A DNA stretch of 41,915 nt from an uncultured Gammaproteobacteria bacterium (lineage in GTDB: Bacteria > Pseudomonadota > Gammaproteobacteria > Nitrosococcales > Methylophagaceae). The stretch is from NCBI GenBank assembly GCA_905479075.1, contig CAJQLA010000018.1:1-41915 (forward strand). The letters are read 5' to 3'. The translations under genes and the position numbers were made by a program. A model generated the notes under the pieces. That model made no database searches. It saw only the letters and a list, made by a program, of their open reading frames with translations, and was not told where the DNA came from. Shown here one piece after another: positions 28,656 to 38,738 of the stretch (positions are counted from its first letter, which is position 1; each line of letters starts with the position of its first letter).

Positions 28656-29294
28656 ATGATGATTCAAACATGGAGCCGACTTGCTTGTTTAATGCTAATG
28701 ACGACTTTATTGTCAGCATGTGCTGGTTTAACAAAGCCCGAACCAGAACAGCAAGATGTAGAACATTTTTATGTGATAGATGTTGATCGTGGTATTAGAG
28801 ATGATGCCAAAGCAGGAAGCCCTATTTTATTATTGGAACCTGTTAAATTAACATCGCAATTCCGAGGAAAAACGTTGTTATTCAAAGTAGGAGACAATGA
28901 GTACCAGCCTCAGCAAGGTCACGAGTTTTTCTCGACGCCGGAAGAAATGTTTACCGAACAATTACAGCGTTGGTTAGAAAAAACAGGTGTTTTTAGCCAA
29001 GTCGTCACGGATAACAGTGTTTCGCCAGATATGGTATTACAAACTGCTGTGACAGCCTTATATGGCGATAAGCGAGATGCTGTGACACCACAATCGATAT
29101 TGGAAATGCAGTTTTTTTTATTATCTGAGCCAAGTGATACCGAAACTGCCCAAACCCTATTTCAAACAGGGTTAAGAATTGACATAGATATTGAAGAAAC
29201 TACGCCTCCAAAAGTTGTAAAAGGCTGGCAAATAGGGCTTAAACGCTTATTAGTGACCATAGAAGACGATCTAAGCGATTATTTTTCTGAATGA
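28656..29294 (+). CDS. ABC-type transport auxiliary lipoprotein (PqiC/DUF330-like)
   Basis: A 212-residue lipoprotein with lipobox L-S-A-C around residues 19-22. The mature part has F-Y-V-I-D-V-D, L-L-L-E-P-V-K-L-T-S-Q-F-R-G-K-T-L-L-F-K-V-G and the S-T-P-E-E-M-F-T-E-Q-L region. This is the pattern of auxiliary lipoproteins for MCE/MlaE-type phospholipid ABC transporters and for PqiABC. Such proteins usually sit in an operon with the transporter, but here none is adjacent. It lies alone upstream of gyrA with 108 bases between. The start could be either of two adjacent ATG codons. Confidence 0.8.
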   Translation: MMIQTWSRLACLMLMTTLLSACAGLTKPEPEQQDVEHFYVIDVDRGIRDDAKAGSPILLLEPVKLTSQFRGKTLLFKVGDNEYQPQQGHEFFSTPEEMFTEQLQRWLEKTGVFSQVVTDNSVSPDMVLQTAVTALYGDKRDAVTPQSILEMQFFLLSEPSDTETAQTLFQTGLRIDIDIEETTPPKVVKGWQIGLKRLLVTIEDDLSDYFSE

Positions 29295-29402
29295 GTGCCC
29301 TAGTAGAGTGCCACTATAAACGTGCATGAAACCGCCTTAAATGTTACGATTACATATTAGCTTACCGAGTACGGTATAACGTTGATTTGGATGATGTAAT
29401 AG

Positions 29403-31970
29403 ATGACTGATATTGCCTTAGAATTGGATTCAATTGGTATAGAAGAAGAGATGAAGAAGTCCTATCTCGACTATGCCATGAGTGTCATTGTTGGACGTGC
29501 TTTACCTGATGTTAGAGATGGTTTAAAACCAGTTCATCGCCGTGTTTTGTACGCGATGAGAGAACTGGGTAATAACTGGAATAGTTCTTATAAAAAATCT
29601 GCCAGGATCGTCGGTGACGTAATTGGTAAGTATCACCCTCATGGTGATACTGCTGTTTATGACACTATGGTTAGGATGGCGCAGCCGTTCTCCATGCGTT
29701 ATATGCTTGTTGATGGTCAAGGTAACTTCGGTTCTGTTGATGGTGATTCGCCAGCTGCGATGCGTTATACCGAAGTACGCATGGCGAAAATCACCCATGA
29801 AATGTTGGCCGATCTTGAAAAAGAAACAGTCGATTTCATTTCTAACTACGATGATTCCGAAAGTGAGCCATCAGTCTTACCGACTAAAATTCCAGCCTTA
29901 TTAGTTAATGGTTCATCAGGTATTGCCGTAGGTATGGCAACCAATATCCCGCCACATAACCTGACTGAGATCCTTAATGCTTGCGTTGCTATGGTTGACG
30001 ATCCAAGTATTGATGTTGATGGTTTGATGGAACATATACCCGGACCTGACTTTCCAACAGCGGCGATGATCAATGGTGCGCGAGGTATTAGTGAAGCGTA
30101 TCGTACTGGACGAGGCCGTGTTCATATTCGTGCCCGAGCTGATATTGAAACAGACGACAATACAGGGCAACAAAGTATTGTTGTTCATGAACTCCCTTAT
30201 CAAGTTAATAAAGCACGTTTATTAGAAAAAATTGCTGAACTGGTCAAAGAGAAAAAAATTGAAGGTATTTCCGCTTTGCGCGATGAGTCTGATAAAGATG
30301 GCATGCGTATGGTGGTGGTATTAAAACGCGGCGAAGTGCCAGAGGTGGTACTTAATAACCTCTATAAGCAAACCCAAATGCAAACTGTATTTGGTATTAA
30401 TATGGTTGCTATCGATGGTGGCCAGCCGAGACTGTTGGGCTTAAAAGAAATCCTTGCAGCCTTTATTCGTCATCGTCGTGAAGTAGTTACTCGCCGTTCT
30501 TTATTTGAGTTACGTAAAGCCCGTGATCGTGCCCATATATTAGAAGGTTTAGCGACAGCATTAGCCAATATAGATGAAGTCATTGAACTGATTAAATCAT
30601 CACCCAGTCCTGCTGAAGCAAAAGCGGCTTTATTAGCCCAAGGTTGGGGCTCTGAGATGATTCTTGAAATGTTGGGTGCGGCAGGTGCAGAAGCATCACG
30701 CCCTGAAGGCTTAGCAGATGACCTAGGTTTGGTTGATGGTGCTTATCACTTATCAGCGACGCAAGCACAAGCCATTCTTGACATGCGTTTGCACCGTTTA
30801 ACTGGCTTAGAACAAGATAAGATCTTAGATGAGTATCGTGAAGTATTAGAAGAAATAGCTAAATTACTCGCTATCCTAAGCGATCCAGACAATCTAATGG
30901 CTGTCATTCGTGAAGAATTAGTTAAGGTTAAAGAAGAGTATGGGGATGAACGTCGTACCGAAATTATCGACACGCATCTTGATTTAACATTAGAAGACCT
31001 CATCACCGAAGAAGAAATGGTGGTGACTCTTTCTCATGCTGGTTACGCCAAAACGCAACAATTGGATACCTATCAAGCACAGCGCCGAGGTGGTAAAGGT
31101 AAATCTGCAACATCGATGAAAGATGAAGACTTTATTGAACATCTGTTTATTGCAAATACCCATGACACCCTATTGTGCTTCTCAAGCGCAGGTAAAGTGT
31201 ACTGGAAAAAGGTTTATGAATTGCCACAAGGTGGCCGTGCTGCAAGAGGTAAACCGATAGTTAACCTCTTGCCGTTAGAAGAAGGCGAACGTATTAATGC
31301 GGTTTTAGCTATCAGAGAGTTTGAAGCTGATAAATATATCTTTATGGCGACTGAATCAGGTACCGTTAAAAAAACGCCGTTAGTCGATTATTCCCGTCCA
31401 AGAGCTAACGGTATTATTGCTGTCGATTTGAAAGACAATGATAAATTAGTTGATGTCGCCTTAACTGATGGCCAATCAGATATTATGTTATTTAGTTCTG
31501 GGGGTAAGGTCATTCGTTTCGCTGAAACAGATGTGCGTTCAATGGGACGTGTTTCTCGTGGTGTAAGAGGCATGCGTTTGCCTGAGAAAGAGAAAATTAT
31601 TTCGTTAATTATTGCCCAGGAAGATGAAGGGGCAATCTTAACGGCAACAGAGTTTGGCTTTGGTAAGCGTACACACTTGGCTGAATATCGTGTTCAAGGA
31701 CGTGGTGGACAAGGTATTATTTCAATTCAAACATCAGAACGTAATGGTAGTGTTGTGGGTGCCGTTCAAGTAGAGAATGATGATCAGATCATGTTAATTA
31801 CTGATGGAGGCACACTGGTTAGAACGCCAGTCAAAGATGTATCTATTGTGGGTCGTAATACCCAAGGCGTTAAACTAATTAATTTGACTAAGAAAGAAAA
31901 ATTAGTTGGACTTGAACGTATTCTAGATGTTGATGATGAGCCGGCTGACGTAGAAGACGAAGAACATTAA
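29403..31970 (+). CDS. gyrA: DNA gyrase subunit A
   Basis: Type II topoisomerase subunit that cleaves and rejoins DNA during negative supercoiling; 855 residues. Catalytic Y122 lies in A-A-M-R-Y-T-E. The quinolone-determining region reads [10 protein letters not shown], with Thr at 83 and Asp at 87. Thr at 83 is the natural residue in several gammaproteobacteria and is not by itself evidence of resistance. The GyrA box Q-R-R-G-G-K-G precedes the C-terminal beta-pinwheel, and the tail is acidic. The length and the GyrA box distinguish it from ParC. There is no strong ribosome binding site before the ATG. Confidence 0.98.
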   Translation: MTDIALELDSIGIEEEMKKSYLDYAMSVIVGRALPDVRDGLKPVHRRVLYAMRELGNNWNSSYKKSARIVGDVIGKYHPHGDTAVYDTMVRMAQPFSMRYMLVDGQGNFGSVDGDSPAAMRYTEVRMAKITHEMLADLEKETVDFISNYDDSESEPSVLPTKIPALLVNGSSGIAVGMATNIPPHNLTEILNACVAMVDDPSIDVDGLMEHIPGPDFPTAAMINGARGISEAYRTGRGRVHIRARADIETDDNTGQQSIVVHELPYQVNKARLLEKIAELVKEKKIEGISALRDESDKDGMRMVVVLKRGEVPEVVLNNLYKQTQMQTVFGINMVAIDGGQPRLLGLKEILAAFIRHRREVVTRRSLFELRKARDRAHILEGLATALANIDEVIELIKSSPSPAEAKAALLAQGWGSEMILEMLGAAGAEASRPEGLADDLGLVDGAYHLSATQAQAILDMRLHRLTGLEQDKILDEYREVLEEIAKLLAILSDPDNLMAVIREELVKVKEEYGDERRTEIIDTHLDLTLEDLITEEEMVVTLSHAGYAKTQQLDTYQAQRRGGKGKSATSMKDEDFIEHLFIANTHDTLLCFSSAGKVYWKKVYELPQGGRAARGKPIVNLLPLEEGERINAVLAIREFEADKYIFMATESGTVKKTPLVDYSRPRANGIIAVDLKDNDKLVDVALTDGQSDIMLFSSGGKVIRFAETDVRSMGRVSRGVRGMRLPEKEKIISLIIAQEDEGAILTATEFGFGKRTHLAEYRVQGRGGQGIISIQTSERNGSVVGAVQVENDDQIMLITDGGTLVRTPVKDVSIVGRNTQGVKLINLTKKEKLVGLERILDVDDEPADVEDEEH

Positions 31971-32036
31971 GGTTTTTGTAGATTTGATGTAGACAGTCGT
32001 TCTCTATAATGAGCGTTGTCAAAAGGGCAGGCATAA

Positions 32037-33122
32037 ATGAGTGAACAGCAGGCTTTGCAGGCGATTCGCCAGCAAATTGATGAAACTGACCAGCAAATAC
32101 AAAATTTGCTTAATCTCCGAGTTGAGATGGCACAGGAAGTGGCCAAAATCAAATTGGCTAATGGTGAAGTCAGTGATTTTTATCGCCCAGAACGCGAAGC
32201 AAAAGTTTTACGCCAAGTAATAGAGCGTAATCAAGGGCCGCTGGATGCCAAAGAAATGGCACGGTTGTTTCGTGAAATCATGTCCGCCTGTTTGGCAGCA
32301 GAAAAGCCATTACAAGTTGCTTATTTAGGCCCTGAAGGTTCTTTCACACAGGTTGCGGCGCTGAAGCAATTCGGTGCGTCTATTGAATTACAATCTATGC
32401 AAACTATTGCAGATGTTTTCCATGCGGTTGAAACAGATAATGCGAGTTATGGCGTGGTCCCTGTTGAAAACTCAACAGAAGGTATGGTGTCTCACACCTT
32501 AGATCGTTTTATTAGTACATCCCTAAACATAAATGGTGAAGTATCACTACGTATTCATCATTATTTATTAAGCAAAGAGCAAGAGCTCGCTGATGTAGAT
32601 ATTGTCTATGCACATCCACAAGCGCTTGGACAATGCAGAAGTTGGTTGGCTAAACACTTACCAGAATGTGAGTTAGTTGCTGTTAATAGTAATTCTGAAG
32701 CGGGTAAAAGGGTTGCCGGTGAAAGAAGAACTGCGGCAATAGCAGCAAATAGAGCTGCAGAAATATATGAGTTGACCACATTGGCTAGCAATATTGAAGA
32801 TGAGGCAAATAACACTACACGCTTCTTAGTCATTGGCCGTCAAGATGTTGCACCGTCGGGTAATGATAAGACTGCTTTATTGGTGTCGACTAAAAACCAG
32901 CCAGGTGCACTTCATAGTCTGTTAAAACCATTAGCGGAAAGTGGTATCACAATGTCTAAAATCGAATCGCGCCCTGCTCGGACAGGTGTTTGGGAATATG
33001 TTTTTTTCATTGATATTGATGGTCATTGCCAAGATGAAAAGATGATTGATGCATTAAACCAGTTAGAACAGGCCTCTTCCATGTGTCGTGTCTTGGGCTC
33101 ATATCCAAAAGCTGTGCTATAA
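32037..33122 (+). CDS. pheA: Bifunctional chorismate mutase/prephenate dehydratase
   Basis: Converts chorismate to prephenate and then phenylpyruvate for phenylalanine synthesis; 361 residues. A chorismate mutase domain (AroQ) covers about 1-90 (R-Q-Q-I-D-E-T-D-Q-Q-I near the start). The prephenate dehydratase domain covers about 96-275 (V-A-Y-L-G-P-E-G-S-F-T, then N-T-T-R-F-L-V-I). The ACT domain covers about 280-361 with the phenylalanine-binding motif E-S-R-P. It follows gyrA by 66 bases; serC, which separates the two in pseudomonads, is absent here. No leader-peptide attenuator is evident in the gap. Confidence 0.96.
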   Translation: MSEQQALQAIRQQIDETDQQIQNLLNLRVEMAQEVAKIKLANGEVSDFYRPEREAKVLRQVIERNQGPLDAKEMARLFREIMSACLAAEKPLQVAYLGPEGSFTQVAALKQFGASIELQSMQTIADVFHAVETDNASYGVVPVENSTEGMVSHTLDRFISTSLNINGEVSLRIHHYLLSKEQELADVDIVYAHPQALGQCRSWLAKHLPECELVAVNSNSEAGKRVAGERRTAAIAANRAAEIYELTTLASNIEDEANNTTRFLVIGRQDVAPSGNDKTALLVSTKNQPGALHSLLKPLAESGITMSKIESRPARTGVWEYVFFIDIDGHCQDEKMIDALNQLEQASSMCRVLGSYPKAVL

Positions 33123-33125
33123 AAA

Positions 33126-34079
33126 ATGAAACTGTTATTGGCTAACCCAAGAGGCTTTTGTGCTGGCGTTGATCGAGCTATTGAAATAGTTGAAAGGGCG
33201 CTCAGTATTTTCGGTGCACCAATTTATGTGCGACATGAGGTAGTCCATAATCGCTTTGTTGTCGATGGATTGTGTGAGAAAGGTGCTGTTTTTGTAGAGC
33301 AGGTGAGTGAAGTCCCTGACGAAAGTATCGTTATTTTTAGTGCCCATGGCGTGTCTAAACAGGTAAAAGCTGAAGGACAGCAACGCGGTTTAAATGTCTT
33401 CGATGCTACTTGTCCATTAGTAACAAAAGTCCATATGGAAGTGGCCAAATTTGAACGTATGGGCAAAGAATGTATTTTAATAGGCCATGTTGGTCATCCT
33501 GAAGTTGAAGGCACTATGGGACAGTACACCTCTAAACAAGGCGGGATCTACTTGGTTGAAACACCTGATGATGTAGCAAAGCTCAAGGTGAAGAACTCTG
33601 AAGATTTGGCCTTTGTCACTCAAACGACTTTATCTGTAGACGATACATCTGTGGTGATAGACGCATTACGTGAACGATTTCCTTTAATTGAGGGACCGCG
33701 TAAAGATGATATCTGCTATGCCACACAAAATAGACAAGATGCGGTGAAAGAACTTGCCCAACAATGTGATTTAGTGATGGTGGTAGGCTCTAAAAATAGC
33801 TCCAATTCTAATCGCCTTCGCGAGTTATCAGAAAAACTAGCAACCCCAGCTTATCTGATCGACAATGCTGATGATATCAATGCCGCTTGGTTACAGAACT
33901 TGTCGAGCATTGGTTTAACGGCTGGCGCTTCTGCTCCTGAAGTGCTGGTACAGAATGTGGTAGACAGGTTAAAAAACCTGGGTGTTTCGGAGGTTAAGGA
34001 ATTACATGGTCGAGAAGAAAAAATTGAATTCTCGCTTCCCAAAGAATTAAAAGTTGATTTGAGCGACTTGTCAAAATAA
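33126..34079 (+). CDS. ispH: 4-hydroxy-3-methylbut-2-enyl diphosphate reductase
   Basis: Last step of the MEP isoprenoid pathway, an iron-sulfur enzyme of 317 residues. The cluster cysteines are at the E. coli positions C12, C96 and C197. H41, H74, H124 and E126 of the active site are all present. It starts three bases after the pheA stop codon, so it is almost certainly co-transcribed with pheA. Confidence 0.97.
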   Translation: MKLLLANPRGFCAGVDRAIEIVERALSIFGAPIYVRHEVVHNRFVVDGLCEKGAVFVEQVSEVPDESIVIFSAHGVSKQVKAEGQQRGLNVFDATCPLVTKVHMEVAKFERMGKECILIGHVGHPEVEGTMGQYTSKQGGIYLVETPDDVAKLKVKNSEDLAFVTQTTLSVDDTSVVIDALRERFPLIEGPRKDDICYATQNRQDAVKELAQQCDLVMVVGSKNSSNSNRLRELSEKLATPAYLIDNADDINAAWLQNLSSIGLTAGASAPEVLVQNVVDRLKNLGVSEVKELHGREEKIEFSLPKELKVDLSDLSK

Positions 34080-34082
34080 ATC

Positions 34083-35504
34083 ATGTTCACAATGTCCTTC
34101 CTCCCGGTTTTTTTATGGACAGATATCCTTATCTATCTATTGCTAGCTGTTGTAATGTTAGCCGTATTTTATATACGCGGGCAAACACATCTTGTTACAC
34201 CTTGGCGTGCCGTTTTAAAAAGAAAGCGTGGCGTTATTTCGATTACGATTCTATTGTGCTATGTCGCTATAGGTTTGCTCGATTCTATCCATTTTAGACA
34301 GGCATTAGACGTCAATAAAGAAGGCGATCAACAACACTATGCCACCGAAGTGTTGTCATTATTAGATCTCGCTGTGATGCCACTTAAGCAACAAAGTGAA
34401 AAAACCTATTCTGAACCATTTGCAACGCGATTATTCGTCCGAGAAATGCAGCAAAGTGATGATGCAGTTGGTGTTAATTTTGATTATCCAAAATTAGTTT
34501 ATGGTGGTCGTCATTTAGTTGATGAAAGTGATAAATGGGCTGATATTAAATCAAGCTTGAGTGAAAGTAGTTTAGTTTCTCTTAAGGTCTGGCTTTTGCT
34601 GACAGTAATCATGGTTTTGTATGGCGCATACCGGCAAAAACAAGACGTATCCAATACTTTTAAAGCCATCACATTAGGCAAAACGGCTTATCCTATACGC
34701 ACTTTTTTATTTATGTTGGCGCTTATTCTGTGGTCATTCTTTGCACTATCAACGCTGAGTGCTGATTATCATGTATTGGGGACAGATAAAGTAGGACAGG
34801 ACGTACTTTATCAATCTTTAAAAAGTGTTAGGACAGGGCTGGTCATAGGTACTTTAACCACGATTGTAATGTTGCCATTAGCTTTATCTATGGGGATTGC
34901 TGCAGGTTATTTTAGGGGTTGGATTGATGATGTCATCCAGTATATCTATACCACCTTAAACTCCATACCTGGCGTGTTGTTGATCGCTGCAGCAGTACTG
35001 ATGTTACAAGTGTATATGAACAATCATCCCGAGAACTTTTCCACTATTGCTGAGCGGGCTGATTTACGATTATTGTTTTTATGCATTATTCTAGGGATGA
35101 CTAGCTGGACAGGTTTATGTCGAATTTTAAGGGCTGAAACCTTAAAGTTGCGCGAGGCGGAATATGTACTTGCAGCGAGATCATTAGGTGCAAGTAAATT
35201 AAGTATTTTACACCGCCATATCCTACCTAATCTTATGCATATTGTGATGATTAGCATTGTGCTAGATTTTAGTGGCCTTGTACTCGCAGAAGCCGTATTG
35301 TCTTACGTGGGTGTGGGCGTCGATCCATCCATGATCAGTTGGGGAAATATGATTAATAGTGCCCGACTTGAAATGGCTCGAGATCCTATTGTGTGGTGGT
35401 CATTAGCAGCAGCATTTTTCTCGATGTTTGTTTTAGTGTTGGCAGCTAACTTATTTGCTGATGTGGTACGTGATGCATTCGATCCAAGGGTGCAGAACAA
35501 CTAA
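34083..35504 (+). CDS. Oligopeptide-type ABC transporter permease (OppC/YejE-like)
   Basis: A 473-residue inner-membrane permease, longer than ordinary OppC (about 300). The N-terminus has two hydrophobic segments, then a polar region (about 75-160) probably in the periplasm, then the permease core. The core carries the cytoplasmic EAA loop (E-A-E-Y-V-L-A-A-R-S-L-G-A-S-K) near residue 360. The extended N-terminal part resembles YejE of the microcin C/oligopeptide system. It starts four bases after ispH and ends overlapping the ATPase gene by one base. The partner permease (OppB/YejB) and the binding protein are missing from the locus. Confidence 0.85.
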   Translation: MFTMSFLPVFLWTDILIYLLLAVVMLAVFYIRGQTHLVTPWRAVLKRKRGVISITILLCYVAIGLLDSIHFRQALDVNKEGDQQHYATEVLSLLDLAVMPLKQQSEKTYSEPFATRLFVREMQQSDDAVGVNFDYPKLVYGGRHLVDESDKWADIKSSLSESSLVSLKVWLLLTVIMVLYGAYRQKQDVSNTFKAITLGKTAYPIRTFLFMLALILWSFFALSTLSADYHVLGTDKVGQDVLYQSLKSVRTGLVIGTLTTIVMLPLALSMGIAAGYFRGWIDDVIQYIYTTLNSIPGVLLIAAAVLMLQVYMNNHPENFSTIAERADLRLLFLCIILGMTSWTGLCRILRAETLKLREAEYVLAARSLGASKLSILHRHILPNLMHIVMISIVLDFSGLVLAEAVLSYVGVGVDPSMISWGNMINSARLEMARDPIVWWSLAAAFFSMFVLVLAANLFADVVRDAFDPRVQNN

Positions 35505-37513
35505 TGACAACAAATAGTTTATTGAATATTAAAAACCTTTCGACTTGGATTGGTAATAATGAAGCGCCTATTCGTGCGGTAGATGGTGTCGATTTTAGTA
35601 TTCAGCAGGGTGAAACTTTCGCTTTATTAGGTGAGTCTGGCTGTGGTAAATCGATGACAGCCTTATCATTGTTACGGCTAAATCCTCAACCAGCAAGTGA
35701 CATCGTATCAGGTCAGGTTGAACTAGATGGCCAAGATTTATTTACTTTGTCAGAAGAGGATATGCAGCATATTCGTGGTAGACGAATTGCGATGATTTTC
35801 CAGGAGCCGCAAAGTTCACTTAACCCTGTTTTAACTGTGGGGCAGCAGATTGCCGAATGTTTAGATTGGCATTTCGATTTAAGTGAAGAACAAATTGAAA
35901 CACGCGCAATTGAGCTATTAGATTCCGTTGGTATCCCTGATCCTGTAAAACGAATTAAAGATTATCCTCATCAATTATCAGGTGGTATGAAACAAAGGGT
36001 AATGATTGCCATTGCCTTAGCGGGTGAGCCTGAATTATTAATTGCAGATGAGCCAACGACGGCGCTGGATGTCACCATCCAGGCCCAGATCTTAGATCTA
36101 TTAAAACAAGTACAACGTGATACAGGCATGGCGATTTTATTAATAAGCCATGATTTAGCTGTGGTCGCACAAATGGCAGATCATGTTGCTGTAATGTATG
36201 CAGGCCAGATTGTTGAAATAGCGAATAGGGAGCAATTCTTTTCAGCACATCAGCATCCGTATAGTGCTAAATTGTTTGATGCTTTACCCACAGAACAAAA
36301 ACGTGAACAACGTTTAACCGTTATTAAAGGCAATGTACCTGAATTGAATAAGGTTTTTACGGGTTGTCGTTTTGCCGATCGTTGTGATTTAGCATGGCAA
36401 CATTGCCATGATGCTATTCCTAAATGGTATCAAGTTGATGATCAGGGCGTACGTTGTCATTTATATGATCCTGAATTGGCAGACAAACAAGAAAACATAC
36501 GACAAACGAAAGCGGGTTCACCCTTATCTGAAATAACGTCAACAGATAAAAATATTTTAAGTGTTTCAAATTTAAAAGTTCACTTTCCAATTAAAAAAGG
36601 TATTTTACAACGAGTTACAGGTCATGTGCGTGCTGTCGATGGTGTTACTTTATCGTTAAAGCAAGCAGAGACTATTGCTCTAGTGGGTGAATCTGGTTGT
36701 GGTAAGACTACGGTTGGTAAAGCTATTTTAGGCTTAGTATCGACCACAGATGGGCAAGTTCATTTTGGCAAGCAAGTTCTAAATGAATTGTCTGAAAGAA
36801 AGTTGAAAACGTATCGAAATTCATTACAAATTATTTTTCAGGATCCGTATTCATCAATGAATCCGAGGATGACTATTAGCCAAGTTATCGAAGAAGCAAT
36901 GATCTCTCAATCATCAGGTATTAAAAGTAAAGAGGAAAGGGCTAAACGTATTGATAGCTTGCTTGAGCGGGTGGGGTTAAGGCCAGAAAATAAATACCGC
37001 TATCCACATGAGTTTTCGGGTGGTCAACGCCAAAGGATATGTATTGCCAGGGCCTTGGCAGCAGAACCTGAAGTGATTATCTGTGATGAGCCCACCAGTG
37101 CATTAGATGTCTCTGTTCAGGCACAGATCCTCAATTTATTACGTGAGATTCAGCATGAATTCGGCTTGTCGTACTTGTTCATTACTCATAATATATCTGT
37201 CGTAGAATATCTTGCACAGAGAATTGCAGTGATGTATTTAGGCCGTATTGTGGAACAAGGTAACCGCAATGAAGTTCTAAAAACACCGAAGCACCCTTAT
37301 ACCCAAGCATTGTTAGCAGCAGTCCCGAAATTAGAAGATGATAAAAATAGAGAAGTGATTCGTTTAGAAGGTGAATTACCTTCACCTGCGGCCCCACCAA
37401 AAGGCTGTCATTTTCATCAGCGCTGTCCTCACGTGATGGCAAAATGCTTGGAATCATACCCAGAGGCAACGATTATGAGCACTCAACATGAAGTTCGTTG
37501 TTTCTTATATTAA
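35504..37513 (+). CDS. Fused double ATPase of oligopeptide ABC transporter (YejF-like)
   Basis: A 669-residue protein with two ABC ATPase domains in tandem, equivalent to OppD plus OppF. The first has Walker A G-E-S-G-C-G-K-S, signature L-S-G-G-M-K-Q-R and Walker B L-L-I-A-D-E-P-T-T-A-L-D. The second has G-E-S-G-C-G-K-T-T, F-S-G-G-Q-R-Q-R and V-I-I-C-D-E-P-T-S-A-L-D. Each is followed by the cysteine-containing oligopeptide-transporter tail (G-C-R-F-A-D-R-C and G-C-H-F-H-Q-R-C-P). Domain fusion is usual for YejF. It energises the permease encoded just upstream. Confidence 0.95.
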   Translation: MTTNSLLNIKNLSTWIGNNEAPIRAVDGVDFSIQQGETFALLGESGCGKSMTALSLLRLNPQPASDIVSGQVELDGQDLFTLSEEDMQHIRGRRIAMIFQEPQSSLNPVLTVGQQIAECLDWHFDLSEEQIETRAIELLDSVGIPDPVKRIKDYPHQLSGGMKQRVMIAIALAGEPELLIADEPTTALDVTIQAQILDLLKQVQRDTGMAILLISHDLAVVAQMADHVAVMYAGQIVEIANREQFFSAHQHPYSAKLFDALPTEQKREQRLTVIKGNVPELNKVFTGCRFADRCDLAWQHCHDAIPKWYQVDDQGVRCHLYDPELADKQENIRQTKAGSPLSEITSTDKNILSVSNLKVHFPIKKGILQRVTGHVRAVDGVTLSLKQAETIALVGESGCGKTTVGKAILGLVSTTDGQVHFGKQVLNELSERKLKTYRNSLQIIFQDPYSSMNPRMTISQVIEEAMISQSSGIKSKEERAKRIDSLLERVGLRPENKYRYPHEFSGGQRQRICIARALAAEPEVIICDEPTSALDVSVQAQILNLLREIQHEFGLSYLFITHNISVVEYLAQRIAVMYLGRIVEQGNRNEVLKTPKHPYTQALLAAVPKLEDDKNREVIRLEGELPSPAAPPKGCHFHQRCPHVMAKCLESYPEATIMSTQHEVRCFLY

Positions 37514-37534
37514 TTTTTTATAGAGATTGAGACC

Positions 37535-37780
37535 ATGGATAAACAAACACAAATAGAATTAGAAGCTGCAGCATTTCGTAGATTGTTAGCACACTTGCAA
37601 GAAAATACTGATGTACAAAATATAGACATTATGAATTTGGCCGGCTTTTGCCGAAACTGTCTCGCTAAGTGGTATTTAGCTGCGGCTGAAGATAAGGGTG
37701 TGGAAATAGATTATGACCAAGCAAGAGAACATATCTATGACATGCCATATACAGAATGGAAAGAAAAATATCAGCGCTAA
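37535..37780 (+). CDS. DUF1244 family protein
   Basis: An 81-residue protein with the family signature D-V-Q-N-I-D-I-M-N-L-A-G-F-C-R-N-C-L-A-K-W-Y followed by A-R-E-H-I-Y-D-M-P-Y-T-E-W-K. The family is widespread in proteobacteria, small and of unknown function; the C-R-N-C pair is conserved. It lies 21 bases after the ATPase gene and ends three bases from the convergent anti-sigma gene. Confidence 0.9.
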   Translation: MDKQTQIELEAAAFRRLLAHLQENTDVQNIDIMNLAGFCRNCLAKWYLAAAEDKGVEIDYDQAREHIYDMPYTEWKEKYQR

Positions 37781-37783
37781 AAG

Positions 37784-38032
37784 CTAGTGGTTAGAGCCCG
37801 TTTCTTTATTGACTTGTTGTAACAGTCGAGCCAAGTCTAACTTATTTGTTTTATCGAGTTCACTCGGTTTCACAAGTGAGACTGTTTCGACCGTTTTTTC
37901 AAATTGTCTGAGGTAATTACGGCAGCATCGGCAAATCATAAAGTGTAAAAACAAGCCGATACGTTTAGAGATCGGTAAGTCTTTATTTATGTAATTACTT
38001 GTTTCAGTAACGGTATCTTTGCAGTTGAGCAT
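37784..38032 (-). CDS. Small zinc-type anti-sigma factor
   Basis: An 82-residue cytoplasmic protein with C4 and the ZAS motif H30-x3-C34-x2-C37 (H-F-M-I-C-R-C-C). This pattern is found in RsrA/ChrR-type anti-sigma factors, where zinc and cysteine thiols often make the protein redox-sensitive. There is no transmembrane helix. It lies directly downstream of the ECF sigma gene, with no bases between the stop and the start codons, which is the classical arrangement of a sigma factor and its inhibitor. The specific signal is inferred to be oxidative or metal stress from the linked genes. Confidence 0.85.
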   Translation of the reverse strand: MLNCKDTVTETSNYINKDLPISKRIGLFLHFMICRCCRNYLRQFEKTVETVSLVKPSELDKTNKLDLARLLQQVNKETGSNH

Positions 38033-38644
38033 TTATTTATCCTGATATTGTTCGATACTGTGATGAATGGCTGCACGGGCTCTATGTAATAGGACACGTG
38101 CATTAGACGAAGATATGTCTAAAATGTTACAAATTTCATCGATTTTAAATCCTTCCATATCAGATAGCGTAAGCGTTGCCCGCTGCATGGCTGGTAGATT
38201 TTGGAAAGCTTGTTCAATAATGTTTTGTAACTGTGAGTTAGCTAAAATGGCCTCTGGGGTATTATCATCCCATGCTTCAATATTATCTATTCTGTGACCT
38301 TTATGGTCGAAATGGTCAGCTGATACAGCCTCCCAGCCATCATCTAAAGAGACATAACGATTTTCACGACGCACTCTACTTTTTGCGCCATTGCTGACAA
38401 TTCTAATTAACCAAGTTTTAAGGGATGAGCGTCCTTCAAACTGAGGTAATGCCTTGATGGCGGAAATCCAAGCATCCTGTACAACTTCATCGGCAATACT
38501 TTGCCCAACAATGGCTCTTGCCACAGATAGCATTAAATTATGATATTCTTCGACAACGTGCTTGAAAGCTTCGGGATCGCCTTTAATAAGTTCACCGATT
38601 AGAACTTTTTGGTCAGCCCATTTAGAGTCAAAAAATTTTTTCAT
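38033..38644 (-). CDS. ECF-type RNA polymerase sigma factor
   Basis: A 203-residue sigma factor with only regions 2 and 4. Region 2 includes A-D-E-V-V-Q-D-A-W-I-S-A-I-K-A-L-P-Q-F-E-G-R-S-S-L-K-T-W-L at about 51-80. Region 4 includes L-P-A-M-Q-R-A-T-L-T-L-S-D-M-E-G-F near 150-166 and the recognition helix S-S-S-N-A-R-V-L-L-H-R-A-R-A near 177-190. It is divergent from the EGKCG-repeat gene with 94 bases between, and its likely target promoter lies in that gap. The anti-sigma gene follows immediately. Confidence 0.94.
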   Translation of the reverse strand: MKKFFDSKWADQKVLIGELIKGDPEAFKHVVEEYHNLMLSVARAIVGQSIADEVVQDAWISAIKALPQFEGRSSLKTWLIRIVSNGAKSRVRRENRYVSLDDGWEAVSADHFDHKGHRIDNIEAWDDNTPEAILANSQLQNIIEQAFQNLPAMQRATLTLSDMEGFKIDEICNILDISSSNARVLLHRARAAIHHSIEQYQDK

Positions 38645-38650
38645 TAAAGA

Positions 38651-38678
38651 TGTAACATTTCAGTTTTAAGCATGTCTA
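38651..38678 (+). promoter_or_regulatory. Putative ECF sigma promoter for the EGKCG-repeat gene
   Basis: TGTAAC (38651-38656) and TGTCTA (38673-38678) are separated by sixteen bases, matching the AAC-containing -35 and GTC-containing -10 elements common for ECF sigma factors. Transcription would start near 38685, giving a leader of about 54 bases. No such pair is obvious before the DoxX-like gene. Confidence 0.5.
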
Positions 38679-38738
38679 TGTTAACAAGCCTGGTCATCAA
38701 CGGCCGGTTATTTTTTATAATAATATTAGGGAATTACA

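Noticed and set aside
29403..31970. GyrA Thr83 as a quinolone-resistance mutation
   Set aside because: Thr is the natural residue at this position in several gammaproteobacteria, and D87 is unchanged; resistance cannot be claimed.
31971..32036. Missing serC as a deletion scar between gyrA and pheA
   Set aside because: The 66-base gap has an ordinary leader and no gene remnant; gene order differs among gammaproteobacteria, so no recent deletion can be claimed.
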